From NCBI RefSeq assembly GCF_009674535.1, contig NZ_WKJK01000001.1, positions 62,001 through 126,000 on the forward strand: DNA of 64,000 nucleotides, in the 5' to 3' direction. Made by a program: the position numbers and the translations under genes. Below the pieces are notes generated by a model, which had not been told where the DNA came from, ran no database searches, and saw only the letters and a program-made list of their open reading frames with translations. This document shows, piece by piece, positions 52,073 to 60,262 of the stretch. Numbering within the stretch: the stretch's first letter is position 1; each line of letters starts with the position of its first letter. The DNA comes from Duganella guangzhouensis. GTDB lineage: Bacteria; Pseudomonadota; Gammaproteobacteria; Burkholderiales; Burkholderiaceae_D.

Positions 52073-52129
52073 GCGGGGACGTAACGCGATTGACTGTATT
52101 TATATACAGTGTATCGCGTTACGCCCCGC
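52073..52129. repeat. Long inverted repeat around the SOS box
   Basis: GCGGGG-AC-GTAACGCGAT on the left is matched by ATCGCGTTACGCCCCGC on the right, except for one extra base. The LexA-type box is nested in the middle. It may act as a bidirectional terminator for the phasin and FAN1 sides or as an extended operator. Confidence 0.6.
52094..52109. promoter_or_regulatory. LexA (SOS) box CTGTATTTATATACAG
   Basis: CTGT-N8-ACAG with an AT-rich centre, extended to ACTGTATTTATATACAGT, matches the gammaproteobacterial and betaproteobacterial LexA consensus perfectly at the conserved positions. It lies just upstream of the FAN1-type gene. Confidence 0.85.
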
Positions 52130-52137
52130 TTGCACAG

Positions 52138-52692
52138 TTATTTCTTGGCTTTGGCCGGCGCGGCCTGGCTGACCAGGGCGTTGGCTTTGGCGATTTCAGC
52201 TTCCACCGCCTCCACCGCCTGTTTGGTGGCCTTGGTCACCTGCTCGTAACCGCTGAACGCGTTGTCGATCGCGGTTTTGACGATCTGCACCGCGTTTTCC
52301 GATCCTGGGCGGACGTTTTTGGTGACGTCATGGATCAGCGCGCTCAGATTATTCTTGGCTTCAACGACGTGGGCGTCGGCGGCGCGGGTGAACTCTTCGC
52401 GGATCTCAGCGATGATGTCGCCCAGTTGCTGGTGGTAGGCGGCGGCCCCGGCCACGCCCGGCTGGATCTGCTCCGCCGCCACCTGGATCGCGGCCTTGGG
52501 ATCGCTGGCCCGGCTGATCTCCTTGCCGGCCGCCAGCCCGTCTTCCAGACTGGATTTGGCGGTGGCCAGATTGAGCGCGATCACCTGTTCCACGCCCTGG
52601 ACCGTCTTGCTGGTCAGCGAGTTGAAGGTTTCAAGCTGGAATTCAAACAGTGCCTTGGTAGCAGTCGCGAATTGTTCGGGATTCGTAAACAT
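52138..52692 (-). CDS. phaP: Phasin family protein
   Basis: A 184-residue granule-associated protein. It begins MFTNPEQFATATKALFEFQL and continues with ETFNSLTSKTVQGVEQVIAL, the classic phasin motif, then an amphipathic helical body and an Ala/Lys-rich tail. Phasins coat polyhydroxyalkanoate granules and control their size. GAGGAG precedes the ATG. PHA synthase genes are not in this window, but the presence of a phasin suggests that the organism stores PHA. Confidence 0.93.
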   Translation of the reverse strand: MFTNPEQFATATKALFEFQLETFNSLTSKTVQGVEQVIALNLATAKSSLEDGLAAGKEISRASDPKAAIQVAAEQIQPGVAGAAAYHQQLGDIIAEIREEFTRAADAHVVEAKNNLSALIHDVTKNVRPGSENAVQIVKTAIDNAFSGYEQVTKATKQAVEAVEAEIAKANALVSQAAPAKAKK

Positions 52693-52764
52693 ACAGTCTC
52701 CTCATGGTAGATGTGGGATGCAGCTTGCAGCGATTCCGGTTCACCCGTGTTGTTATGAATTTTA

Positions 52765-52998
52765 TTATCTAGTAACAATTAACTTTTCGCAACGGCCATC
52801 GCGAAAAGGGCCGTAGGCTTTTTCCCAGCCCGGTCCCAGCGGCGTTTGCGAGCACACCAGCGAGCCGTCCAGCTTGCTGCGCCATTTCCACCACGGCGCC
52901 GGTTCGGCATTCAGTCCACCGCAGTACACGGCCAAGATAAACAAGCAGCTACGAGCTTGCGGGATTTTTTGCCAATAATGGCACCATAACCTGGACAC
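52765..52998 (-). CDS. Small hypothetical exported protein
   Basis: A 77-residue protein with a hydrophobic segment (SCLFILAVYCGGLNA) that could be a signal peptide, then PAPWWKWRSKLDGSLVCSQT and PGWEKAYGPFRDGRCEK with two cysteines. The GTG at 52998 follows directly on the stop codon of a 31-codon frame and has GGAGG upstream, so it seems translationally coupled. I do not know a function. Confidence 0.55.
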   Translation of the reverse strand: MSRLWCHYWQKIPQARSCLFILAVYCGGLNAEPAPWWKWRSKLDGSLVCSQTPLGPGWEKAYGPFRDGRCEKLIVTR

Positions 52999-53094
52999 TT
53001 AAAGCCTCCGCTTTACTGGTGGGCTATCGATAACTCGCCTCGGCTCTGGGGGAGCAGGCGGGGGAGGTGGCTCGGGACGGTCATTTGTTGTCAT
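52999..53094 (-). CDS. Proline-rich 31-residue small frame
   Basis: The frame starts inside the last codons of the upstream membrane-protein gene and ends immediately before the GTG of the downstream gene. It encodes RPEPPPPPAPPEPRRVIDSP, resembling the proline-rich tail PPPPPAPPPPRQIREGVEIV of its upstream neighbour. AGGGAAG stands upstream of its ATG. It could be a real coupled peptide or a decayed duplicate tail. Confidence 0.35.
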   Translation of the reverse strand: MTTNDRPEPPPPPAPPEPRRVIDSPPVKRRL

Positions 53095-53794
53095 GTACGT
53101 TGCTTCCCTGATTGCTTGGTTGTGGGCGTTTGACAATTTCAACTCCTTCGCGAATCTGGCGAGGTGGAGGCGGTGCTGGCGGCGGCGGCGGTTTAGTAAC
53201 AGACATAACTTCCCCCTTGATGACTACGGGCTGCACTACTGTTATCTCCGTAGGTTTTCGTTTGTTAGCTTTGTCGAAGTCGCCGAAATAAAACACCAGA
53301 AACGCCGCGAAAGAGAAGGCTGCTGCGACAACAATGCAGATGTTCGTTTTGTGAATTCGTAATGAGCGGCTATCGTTGGCATCGGTATTCTTCGACGAAT
53401 ACTTAATATAGTAATCCATTATGTAATTTGTGAAGGCGGCTGAAGATAATTCGCCATCCGTTTCATAGGGAGCGAAGTGCCTGATAAGCTGCTGCCTGTA
53501 TGCTTCGCTTTCCACTGCGGCCGGAAGAAAGAAGTACTCCGTTCCCATCCATGACTTAACGAAGAAGTACATAGCGGTTGCTAATGTCAAGGCGGCGAAA
53601 CCAGAAAAGATAATAAATAGCGCCGCCAGCACAGACGTTTGGTGAGCGTAGTTTTGAACCAGAAACGCCAGTGCACCGATCAACGACACAATGAGCGTCA
53701 GCGGTGTCTGCAGGCGTGAATTCAGTTTTTCCCGCGCGTCGATCTCGTGGAAGTAGAGCTTTTCATAAAGTTGGAACAGCTCTTTTTTATCCAT
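53081..53794 (-). CDS. Hypothetical membrane protein with proline-rich tail
   Basis: A 237-residue protein. Two membrane helices lie close together near the N-terminus (TPLTLIVSLIGALAFLVQNY; AALFIIFSGFAALTLATAMY), and a third near residue 165 (ICIVVAAAFSFAAFLVFYFG). The N-terminal amphipathic helix and helix pair recall SLATT-type membrane domains, but I am not sure. The C-terminus is a flexible proline-rich tail. It is the first gene of a small three-frame operon. Function unknown. Confidence 0.55.
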   Translation of the reverse strand: MDKKELFQLYEKLYFHEIDAREKLNSRLQTPLTLIVSLIGALAFLVQNYAHQTSVLAALFIIFSGFAALTLATAMYFFVKSWMGTEYFFLPAAVESEAYRQQLIRHFAPYETDGELSSAAFTNYIMDYYIKYSSKNTDANDSRSLRIHKTNICIVVAAAFSFAAFLVFYFGDFDKANKRKPTEITVVQPVVIKGEVMSVTKPPPPPAPPPPRQIREGVEIVKRPQPSNQGSNVHDNK

Positions 53795-53803
53795 ATCGGA
53801 CGC

Positions 53804-54961
53804 CTAGACTAGTTGCTTGGCGCAGACGCGATTGCGGCCGCTGTTTTTCGCAGCGTACAACAAATCGTCGGCGGCGGCGATCATGTTGACGTGCGCGGTG
53901 TGGGTGGCGCTGGAGAAATCGACGCTGGCGACGCCAAAACTGGCGGTCACGGTGATGCGCTGGCCTTCGTGCTCGACCGGCGTCGAGGCCAGCGTCTGGC
54001 GCAGGCGCTCGGCCAGCAGTTCGCCGCCGGCCAGGTCGGTTTCCGGCAGGATCAGCAGGAATTCCTCACCGCCGTAGCGCACCACGCTGTCGATGCTGTC
54101 GCGCGTCATCGATTGCAGCAGCGCGGCGAAGCTTTTCAGCACGGCGTCGCCGCCGTAGTGGCCGTAGGTGTCGTTGACCACCTTGAAGTGGTCGAGGTCG
54201 CACATGATGACGGTCAGGCTCAGGCGGTAGCGCAGGGCGCGTGAGATTTCGGTTTCCAGCAGCTGTTCGTGCAAGTGGCGCCGGTTGTAGCAGCCGGTCA
54301 GCGGATCGCGTACCGACAGGTTTTTCAACACCATCTGCGCGCGGTATTCCTCGCGCCACAGGATCTGGTAGCGCCGCGCCGCCACGTAACCGAACAGATT
54401 GCACAGCGTCAGCAGCGCCGCCATGGTGCTCAGTTCCACCGTTTTCAGGTGGCCCAGCCACCACGCCAGCACAACAAACACGGCGGTCGAGACGGAGGCG
54501 ATGCTGACCGCGTAGATCAGCCGGTTCGGAATGTAGATGTACAGGACAATCAGCACGATCGACATCGAGATCGCGTGCAGCGAGAATTCGTTGGGACGCA
54601 ACGCGGCGATCATCAGGAAGCCGGCTGAGCCGGCCACCTCGACCACATTGGCCGCCAGCCGCGTGAACGGGATCGAGTCCTGGCGCCGCTTCAGCAGCCA
54701 CAGGCAAACAAGGACGATAGCGGCCACCGCCATCCGCATCCCCAGCAGCAGGCAAGTGCGCAGCTCGTAGCCGACCCAGATCAGGTCGGTGACGGCAAAG
54801 CACAGGTAAAACAGCGCGCAAAACAGAAACGTCACCCGCAACTGCGCTTGCGTCATCGCCAGTTGATGTCGCAGAAAGGCCGTTTCCGTGTCGGCGTCAC
54901 AAAACTCGCACCGCAGGGGCGCGACTTTGATTGTCCTGGACGGCGTGGGGTTGGGGGGCAT
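53804..54961 (-). CDS. Membrane-bound diguanylate cyclase (GGDEF)
   Basis: A 385-residue protein. Five or six membrane helices span residues about 40-205. The GGDEF domain follows with RDPLTGCYNRRHL, CDLDHFKVVNDTYGH and the active-site motif RYGGEEFLLIL, which is an active GGEEF variant. It synthesises cyclic di-GMP at the inner membrane. The inhibitory site RxxD is not obvious. Single gene, 9 bp before the start of the membrane-protein gene on the same strand. Confidence 0.92.
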   Translation of the reverse strand: MPPNPTPSRTIKVAPLRCEFCDADTETAFLRHQLAMTQAQLRVTFLFCALFYLCFAVTDLIWVGYELRTCLLLGMRMAVAAIVLVCLWLLKRRQDSIPFTRLAANVVEVAGSAGFLMIAALRPNEFSLHAISMSIVLIVLYIYIPNRLIYAVSIASVSTAVFVVLAWWLGHLKTVELSTMAALLTLCNLFGYVAARRYQILWREEYRAQMVLKNLSVRDPLTGCYNRRHLHEQLLETEISRALRYRLSLTVIMCDLDHFKVVNDTYGHYGGDAVLKSFAALLQSMTRDSIDSVVRYGGEEFLLILPETDLAGGELLAERLRQTLASTPVEHEGQRITVTASFGVASVDFSSATHTAHVNMIAAADDLLYAAKNSGRNRVCAKQLV

Positions 54962-55060
54962 GTCCGCAGTCTCCGCTGTGAAGCCGGCTGCTTGCCGGTC
55001 TGTTAGCTTTAATTATACGGCTGCAATAGTTGCGGAGCGGAAAAAACTTTGCGCCGGGCG

Positions 55061-57262
55061 CTACAGCGGCGCCACTTTGGGCAGGCGCAACATGAAGCTG
55101 GTGCCATGGCCGGGCGTGCTGGCGGCCTCGATCCGGCCGCCCAGCACGCCGGTGACGATGTTGTGTGTAATATACAAACCCAGCCCCGAACTGGCGCCCA
55201 TGCGGGTGGTGAAGAAGGGATCATAAATCCTTGGCAAGTTTTCCAGCGCGATGCCGGCGCCGGTATCGCTGACATGGATGGCGATTTCGCCGTTGCCGCT
55301 GTCATGCACCGACAGCGTGATGCTGCCCGGCTGATGATTGCGCTGGGCGAAGCCGTGCACCAGGCTGTTGTTGATCAGATTCGACAGCACCTGTGCCAGC
55401 GGACCGGGATAGCTGTCCATCTCCAGCCAGTGCTCGACGTCCTCGATCAGCTCCAGATCGAGCTGGCGCAGCTGCGGCTGCACCGACTGCAGCAACTCGG
55501 CCACCACGTCGCCCAGCTTGAAGCGGCCGCGCGGACTGCTGCCGCCGTCGACGGCGATGCGTTTGAAGCTGTCGATCAGCGCGGCGGCGCGGTTCAGATT
55601 GCGCAGCATGACCTCGTCGGCGCTGGCGGCCTGCTCCAGATAGCTTTCCAGCACCGAGCGGCGCAGCCCGCCTTGCAGGTCGCGCCGCAGCGCGGCGGTG
55701 CGTTCGGCCATGCTGTCGGCCATCATCAGGCTGTTGCCGATCGGCGTGTTCAACTCGTGGGCGACACCAGCCACCAGTGCGCCCAGCGCCGCCAGCTTGT
55801 CGCGCCGTACCAGCTCCTCCTGGGTCATGCTGAGGTTGTCCAGCGCGGTGGTCAGCTCCTCGTTGATGTGTTCGGCTTCCTCCTTGGCGTGCAGCAGCTC
55901 GACGGTGCGGGCCGCCACCAATTCCTCCAGATGCTCGCGGTGGCGCTGCAATTCTTCCTCGCGCCGGGTGCGCACGATGGCGATGCCGGCCAGGTGGCTG
56001 GCGGTGCGGATCAGCTCGCGGTCCTCGGCGGTCGGTTCGCGCACGTCGGTGTAGTACATGGCAAACGAACCCAGCACGGTATCTTTGTCCAGCAGGATCG
56101 GCATCGACCAGCAGGCGCGCAGGCCGTAGTGGGCGGCGGCGTTGCGGTAGGCCGCCCACAGCGGATCGTTGAGGATGTCGCTGACGATCACGGTGTCTTT
56201 GCGGAACATGGCGGTGCCGCAGGAGCCAGCCGCCGGGCCGATCGGCAGGCCGATCAGCGCTTGCAGATAGTCCTGCGGCAGGCTGGGGCCGATGGTGTTG
56301 TGCACGGTCAGGCCATCGTGGTTGAGCAACATCACGCTGCAGTGGCCGCCATCCAGCTGGGCTTCGATCAGGCGCACCAGTTTGTCCAGCGTGTCGGACA
56401 GCGGGGCGCCGCTTGCGATCATTTCCAGCAGCGCGTTTTTGCCGTCGCGCAGCGCCGTGGCCAGCTTGCGGGCGGTGATGTCGGCCACCCGCACATGCAT
56501 CAGCCGATGCTCGGCGGTGGTCAGCGGCACCAGCCGCAGTTCGCAGGCGATGGCGCGGCCGGAGCTGTGCTGCATGGTCATTTCGAACAACTGTGCCTGG
56601 CCCGCCATCACCTGTTCCACGTGGCTGGAAAACACTTGCGCGCTGGGTTGGCCATCCGGCTGCACTGGTGGGCACAGCGCCAGGAGGTCGCTCTGGACCA
56701 GTTCGGTCTCGGTAATGCCGAACAGCTGGCGCGTGCGGTGGTTGACGTCGAGGATGTGGTTGCTGCCGCGCTGCATCAGCAGGATGGCGTCCGGCGAACC
56801 GGCCAGCATGGTGTGGTAATTGACTTCCAGCGTGGCCATGGTCGGCACGCCGGCCAGCAGCGGCGCAGGCGTGATTACCTGCAGTTGCAGCAGGATTTTT
56901 TCGGCCAGATCTTCGGGTGTAAAGCTGAGCGGCAGGTAGGCGGCGGCGCCGGCTTCCTCGGCGCGCAGACGCTCTTCTTCACCCGGATGGGCGGATAGCA
57001 GGAACACCGGCAGCGGTCGCTCACCGGCCTGGCGCAGGCGCGGACACAGTTCCAGGCTGGCGCTGCCGGCCAGTGCCACATCCAGCAGCGCCAGCGCGAC
57101 GTTGCCGCTGCGCACAGCCTTCAGCGCTTCGTCGCCACGGTGGACCTGTACCACGTCGAAATGGTGGTGCACGAGCATGCGCGCGAGTGCGCGCACGTCG
57201 TATGCCGCGCTGGCGGCAATCAGGATGGTGTGCGGCTGATCGGATGAGAACGGCGGCATCAT
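55061..57262 (-). CDS. Soluble sensor histidine kinase (REC-PAS-GAF-HisKA-HATPase)
   Basis: A 733-residue cytosolic kinase with an N-terminal receiver-like domain (HTILIAASAAYDVRALARML, ALLDVALAG with the phospho-acceptor Asp). A PAS domain (residues about 140-265), a GAF domain (about 280-440, with GPSLPQDYLQALIGLPIGPA), a coiled-coil linker, HisKA with the His in LVAGVAHELNTPIGN, and HATPase (NLINNSLVHGF, GAGIALENLPRIYDPFFTTR, GLGLYITHNI) follow. The receiver lacks the usual double acidic start, so it may be degenerate. No partner regulator is adjacent. It would phosphorylate a regulator encoded elsewhere. Confidence 0.9.
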   Translation of the reverse strand: MMPPFSSDQPHTILIAASAAYDVRALARMLVHHHFDVVQVHRGDEALKAVRSGNVALALLDVALAGSASLELCPRLRQAGERPLPVFLLSAHPGEEERLRAEEAGAAAYLPLSFTPEDLAEKILLQLQVITPAPLLAGVPTMATLEVNYHTMLAGSPDAILLMQRGSNHILDVNHRTRQLFGITETELVQSDLLALCPPVQPDGQPSAQVFSSHVEQVMAGQAQLFEMTMQHSSGRAIACELRLVPLTTAEHRLMHVRVADITARKLATALRDGKNALLEMIASGAPLSDTLDKLVRLIEAQLDGGHCSVMLLNHDGLTVHNTIGPSLPQDYLQALIGLPIGPAAGSCGTAMFRKDTVIVSDILNDPLWAAYRNAAAHYGLRACWSMPILLDKDTVLGSFAMYYTDVREPTAEDRELIRTASHLAGIAIVRTRREEELQRHREHLEELVAARTVELLHAKEEAEHINEELTTALDNLSMTQEELVRRDKLAALGALVAGVAHELNTPIGNSLMMADSMAERTAALRRDLQGGLRRSVLESYLEQAASADEVMLRNLNRAAALIDSFKRIAVDGGSSPRGRFKLGDVVAELLQSVQPQLRQLDLELIEDVEHWLEMDSYPGPLAQVLSNLINNSLVHGFAQRNHQPGSITLSVHDSGNGEIAIHVSDTGAGIALENLPRIYDPFFTTRMGASSGLGLYITHNIVTGVLGGRIEAASTPGHGTSFMLRLPKVAPL

Positions 57263-57332
57263 ATCTGGCTGGTGCGGCTCCGCAGTGCGGCTTGAAACCA
57301 GTTTATTACAATTTCTGCTCGTCCGCCCAGTG

Positions 57333-57731
57333 TTATGCGGCCTGCTGTGCAGCGGCGTCCTGCGCCTGCTTGATGAGCGGGTAGTTGCCTTCGATCCAGT
57401 CGACCAGTACTTCCAGCCGGGTGGCGGCTTCCCGGCCCAGTTGCGTCAGGCTGTATTCGACGTGCGGCGGCACCACCTGGTGGGCAACACGCAATACCAG
57501 ACCATCGCCAGCCAGGGCGTCCAGCGTCTGTGCCAGCATTTTCTCGCTGACGCCGCCGACCGCGCGCCGCAGTTCGCTGAAGCGGTGGGTGCGTTCTAAC
57601 AACATCACCAGCACCAGCACACCCCAGCGGCTGGTAATGTGGCCCAGCACCGCACGGGAGGGGCAGTCGGCGGCCATCACCTGGCCGCGCTGGCTTTCGA
57701 TGGTTTGGCGCAGGGATTTGCTGTTGTTCAT
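57333..57731 (-). CDS. HxlR-family transcriptional regulator
   Basis: A 132-residue winged-helix protein. The conserved core is CPSRAVLGHITSRWGVLVLV and RFSELRRAVGGVSEKMLAQT, with a C-terminal VEYSLTQLGREAATRLE segment. HxlR proteins often sense redox or quinone-type stress through an N-terminal cysteine, present here as Cys in AADCPSR. It is divergent from a QorB-like gene, the same arrangement as qorR/qorB (ytfH/ytfG) of enterobacteria. The shared promoter contains a GTAAGTA-type dyad. Confidence 0.9.
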   Translation of the reverse strand: MNNSKSLRQTIESQRGQVMAADCPSRAVLGHITSRWGVLVLVMLLERTHRFSELRRAVGGVSEKMLAQTLDALAGDGLVLRVAHQVVPPHVEYSLTQLGREAATRLEVLVDWIEGNYPLIKQAQDAAAQQAA

Positions 57732-57770
57732 GTTGGGGACTCCGGAATGGGGTACTTACTAAAATGTGCG

Positions 57771-57789
57771 TACTTACAAATCGTAAGTA
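57771..57789. promoter_or_regulatory. Dyad TACTTAC-n5-GTAAGTA between hxlR and qorB-like genes
   Basis: Seven-bp perfect inverted arms separated by AAATC, plus a further TACTTAC half-site at 57753-57759. It sits in the divergent promoter region and is the likely HxlR operator. Confidence 0.65.
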
Positions 57790-57835
57790 TAACCGATATG
57801 ATGGCCTCACTTAACCAAAACCGAAGGAGAACCAC

Positions 57836-58684
57836 ATGATTGTTGTTACCGCAGCCGGCGGCCAGTTGGGCCGTCTTGTCATCGCCAGCTTGCTCAAGAC
57901 CACGCCGGCCGCCAATATCGTTGCCGCCGTGCGCGATCCATCCAAGGTGGCCGACCTGGCCGCGCTGGGCGTGCAGGTGCGCCGTGCCGACTATGCCGAT
58001 CCGGCCTCGCTGGATAGCGCCTTGCAAGGTGCTAGCAAAGTGCTGTTGATTTCGTCCAACGAATTGGGACAGCGGGTGCAGCAGCACCGCAACGTGATCG
58101 ACGCGGCGGTGCGTGCCGGTGCTAGCCTGCTGGCTTACACCAGCCTGCTGCACGCCGACACCTCGACGTTGGCGCTGGGCGCCGAACACCGTGCCACCGA
58201 AGAGGCGCTGCGTGCCTCCGGCCTGAACTATGCGCTGCTGCGCAATGGCTGGTACGTGGAAAACTACACCGTCAGCCTGGGTGGCGCGGTGGCGCATGGC
58301 GCGCTGGCGGGTGGGGCGGGTGAGGGGCGTATCTCGGCGGCGTCGCGCGCTGACTACGCCGACGCGGCGGCGGCGGTGCTGACCGCCAGCGGTTCGCTGC
58401 AACAGGTGTATGAGTTGGCGGGCGACAGCGCCTTCACGCTGGCCGAGCTGGCGGCGGAAGTGTCGCGCCAGACTGGTAAGGACATCCCATTCCACAATCT
58501 GCCACAGGCGGAATATGAGGCGATGCTGGTCAGCGTTGGCCTGCCCGCCGGCTTGGCGGCGATTATTGCCGACTCCGACGCCCAGGCCGCCCACGGCGCA
58601 CTGTTCGACAACAGCGGCACGCTGAGCAAGCTGATCGGTCATCCGACCGTTTCGCTGGCGGCGGCTGTTAAAGCTGCGCTGTAA
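57836..58684 (+). CDS. QorB-like NAD(P)H-dependent quinone oxidoreductase (NmrA/SDR family)
   Basis: A 282-residue atypical short-chain dehydrogenase with the Rossmann motif TAAGGQLGRLVIASLL at the N-terminus and NmrA-type features (VRRADYADPASLDSALQG, YTSLLHADTS, LRNGWYVENY). It should reduce quinones or bind NAD(P) as a redox sensor. It is divergent from the HxlR regulator across about 100 bp. The ATG is preceded by AAGGAGA. Confidence 0.88.
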   Translation: MIVVTAAGGQLGRLVIASLLKTTPAANIVAAVRDPSKVADLAALGVQVRRADYADPASLDSALQGASKVLLISSNELGQRVQQHRNVIDAAVRAGASLLAYTSLLHADTSTLALGAEHRATEEALRASGLNYALLRNGWYVENYTVSLGGAVAHGALAGGAGEGRISAASRADYADAAAAVLTASGSLQQVYELAGDSAFTLAELAAEVSRQTGKDIPFHNLPQAEYEAMLVSVGLPAGLAAIIADSDAQAAHGALFDNSGTLSKLIGHPTVSLAAAVKAAL

Positions 58685-58687
58685 ATG

Positions 58688-58715
58688 AAAAAAGCTCCCC
58701 GAGGGGAGCTTTTTT
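58688..58715. terminator. Bidirectional intrinsic terminator
   Basis: AAGCTCCCC pairs with GGGGAGCTT around GA, with flanking A and T tracts. It serves the qorB-like gene and the tRNA genes read from the opposite strand. Confidence 0.85.
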
Positions 58716-58725
58716 GCGGAATACT

Positions 58726-58810
58726 TGGTGCCCACGAAGGGACTCGAACCCCTACACCTTGCGGCACATGGACCTGAACCATGCGCGTCTACCAATTCCG
58801 CCACGTGGGC
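58726..58810 (-). tRNA. tRNA-Leu (CAG), copy 1
   Basis: 85 nt with encoded CCA. The reverse strand starts GCCCACGTGGCGGAATTGG. Anticodon arm: stem CATGG/CCATG and loop TTCAGGT, so the anticodon is CAG. It has a long leucine-type variable arm. Confidence 0.95.
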
Positions 58811-58837
58811 ATTTGTAACATCAACAGTATCGGTGCT

Positions 58838-58922
58838 TGGTGCCCACGAAGGGACTCGAACCCCTACACCTTGCGGCACATGGACCTGAACCATGCGCGT
58901 CTACCAATTCCGCCACGTGGGC
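58838..58922 (-). tRNA. tRNA-Leu (CAG), copy 2
   Basis: Identical in sequence to copy 1, 27 bp away in tandem. The CAG anticodon arm and encoded CCA are both present. Confidence 0.95.
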
Positions 58923-59101
58923 ATCGATACTGTCTTGCTGCTACTAGCTGCTGCTTGTTCAGCAACAGAAGGCACGCATCTTAAAGCTCGTCCGCATCAC
59001 CGTCAATAGCATTTTGCTGCTTTTGTGAAATTATTTCATTTGCAGTCATACGACAAGTTGAAGCATGATAGAGATTCTATTAACATTGCAGCCAATACAG
59101 C

Positions 59102-59845
59102 ATGCTTCAGTTCTACCGTGCAGCGGCGCTGGCCGCGTTGCTGGCGCTGTGTTCCGGCGTTCGCGCCAATGACGTCATTACGCTGACCAGCGGCGAGTGG
59201 TTGCCATATATGTCGCCCAGCCTGCCGCACTACGGGCCGCTGTCGCGCATCGTCAGCGAGGCGTTTGCGCTGGAGGGCGTGGAGGTGCGGTATGTATTCC
59301 GCCCCTGGAGTCGCGCGTATGTGGAGGCGACGGCGCATGGCGTCAACGGCAGTATGGTGTGGAGCGTGTCGCCACGTGACAGCGAGCGCCGGCTGCGCTT
59401 TTATCTGAGCGACACCGTGCTGGATGGCCAGTCGGTGTTTTTTCACCTGAAGAGTTATCCATTTCGCTGGGCTGGCTACACGCAGTTGGTTGGCGTGCGC
59501 CTCGGCGGCACTGCGGGCTATGAATATGCGTTCGACCGCTATCCGGGCATGCGGGTCGACCGCGCCGCCGCCAGCGACGAGCAAAATTTCGTCAAGCTGG
59601 CGGCGGGGCGGTTTGATGTATTCCCCGCCAATCTGGACGTTGGCCGCCAGATCTTGCGCGGGCTGCCGGCCGAACAGGCCGAGCGCATCACCTGGGATCC
59701 GCACCCGTATAACATCACGCATTACTACCTGCTGCTGAATAAGGTGAACGCGGATAATCAGCGTTACCTGGCTTTGTTCAATAGGGGATTGCGGCGCTTG
59801 AAGGCGAGTGGCAAATATGCCGAGTATCTGGGCGCGCTGAAATGA
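59102..59845 (+). CDS. Periplasmic solute-binding protein (SBP_bac_3-like)
   Basis: A 247-residue exported protein with a signal peptide (AALAALLALCSGVRA). The mature part has the type II solute-binding fold: ITLTSGEWLPYMSPSLPHYG, RPWSRAYVEATAHG, VFFHLKSYPFRWAGY, and the AAGRFDVFPANLDVGRQIL region. Proteins of this SBP_bac_3 subfamily are often orphans that do not work with an ABC transporter. None is adjacent here. It lies between two blocks of tRNA-Leu genes. Confidence 0.85.
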   Translation: MLQFYRAAALAALLALCSGVRANDVITLTSGEWLPYMSPSLPHYGPLSRIVSEAFALEGVEVRYVFRPWSRAYVEATAHGVNGSMVWSVSPRDSERRLRFYLSDTVLDGQSVFFHLKSYPFRWAGYTQLVGVRLGGTAGYEYAFDRYPGMRVDRAAASDEQNFVKLAAGRFDVFPANLDVGRQILRGLPAEQAERITWDPHPYNITHYYLLLNKVNADNQRYLALFNRGLRRLKASGKYAEYLGALK

Positions 59846-59872
59846 AAAAAAGCTGCCCGAGGGCAGCTTTTT
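59846..59872. terminator. Bidirectional intrinsic terminator
   Basis: AGCTGCCC pairs with GGGCAGCT around GA, flanked by A and T tracts, at the end of the solute-binding protein gene and of tRNA copy 3. Confidence 0.85.
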
Positions 59873-59884
59873 CTACGGAATTTT

Positions 59885-59969
59885 TGGTGCCCACGAAGGG
59901 ACTCGAACCCCTACACCTTGCGGCACATGGACCTGAACCATGCGCGTCTACCAATTCCGCCACGTGGGC
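59885..59969 (-). tRNA. tRNA-Leu (CAG), copy 3
   Basis: Identical in sequence to copies 1 and 2; anticodon CAG, CCA encoded. Confidence 0.95.
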
Positions 59970-59996
59970 ATTTGCAACATCAACAGTATCGGTGCT

Positions 59997-60081
59997 TGGT
60001 GCCCACGAAGGGACTCGAACCCCTACACCTTGCGGCACATGGACCTGAACCATGCGCGTCTACCAATTCCGCCACGTGGGC
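59997..60081 (-). tRNA. tRNA-Leu (CAG), copy 4
   Basis: Identical in sequence to copies 1-3; anticodon CAG, CCA encoded. Confidence 0.95.
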
Positions 60082-60262
60082 ATCGATACTGTCTTACTGC
60101 GCTCTGTCGCGTTGATTGCGTCAGAGGCAAGCATCTTACGGGAGGGCCGCTATCCCGTCAAGTGTGGTTAGCTTCTTTCTCGCAAGTTTTTAAGTCGCTT
60201 GCGCGCGGCCAGTTGTTTTCGTAAGCTAAACCTGTCATTTCAACAATCCCGGAGGCCAGGCA

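Larger units (their letters stand above)
58726..58936. repeat. 211-bp tandem tRNA-Leu block, copy A
   Basis: The block with two tRNA-Leu genes and spacer is repeated at 59885-60095, differing by a single base in the spacer (TTGTAAC versus TTGCAAC). Confidence 0.85.
59885..60095. repeat. 211-bp tandem tRNA-Leu block, copy B
   Basis: Second copy of the block at 58726-58936, including the trailing CATCGATACTGTCTT. Confidence 0.85.

Noticed and set aside
50974-52710. Long plus-strand open frame opposite the FAN1-type and phasin genes
   Set aside because: Antisense artefact of codon bias; no domain, and both genes on the other strand are certain.
55049-56998. Long plus-strand open frame opposite the hybrid sensor kinase
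   Set aside because: Composition-driven shadow; all kinase motifs are on the minus strand.
58726-60081. Short plus-strand open frames over the tRNA-Leu genes
   Set aside because: They are translations of tRNA sequence; identical peptides arise because the tRNA genes are repeated.
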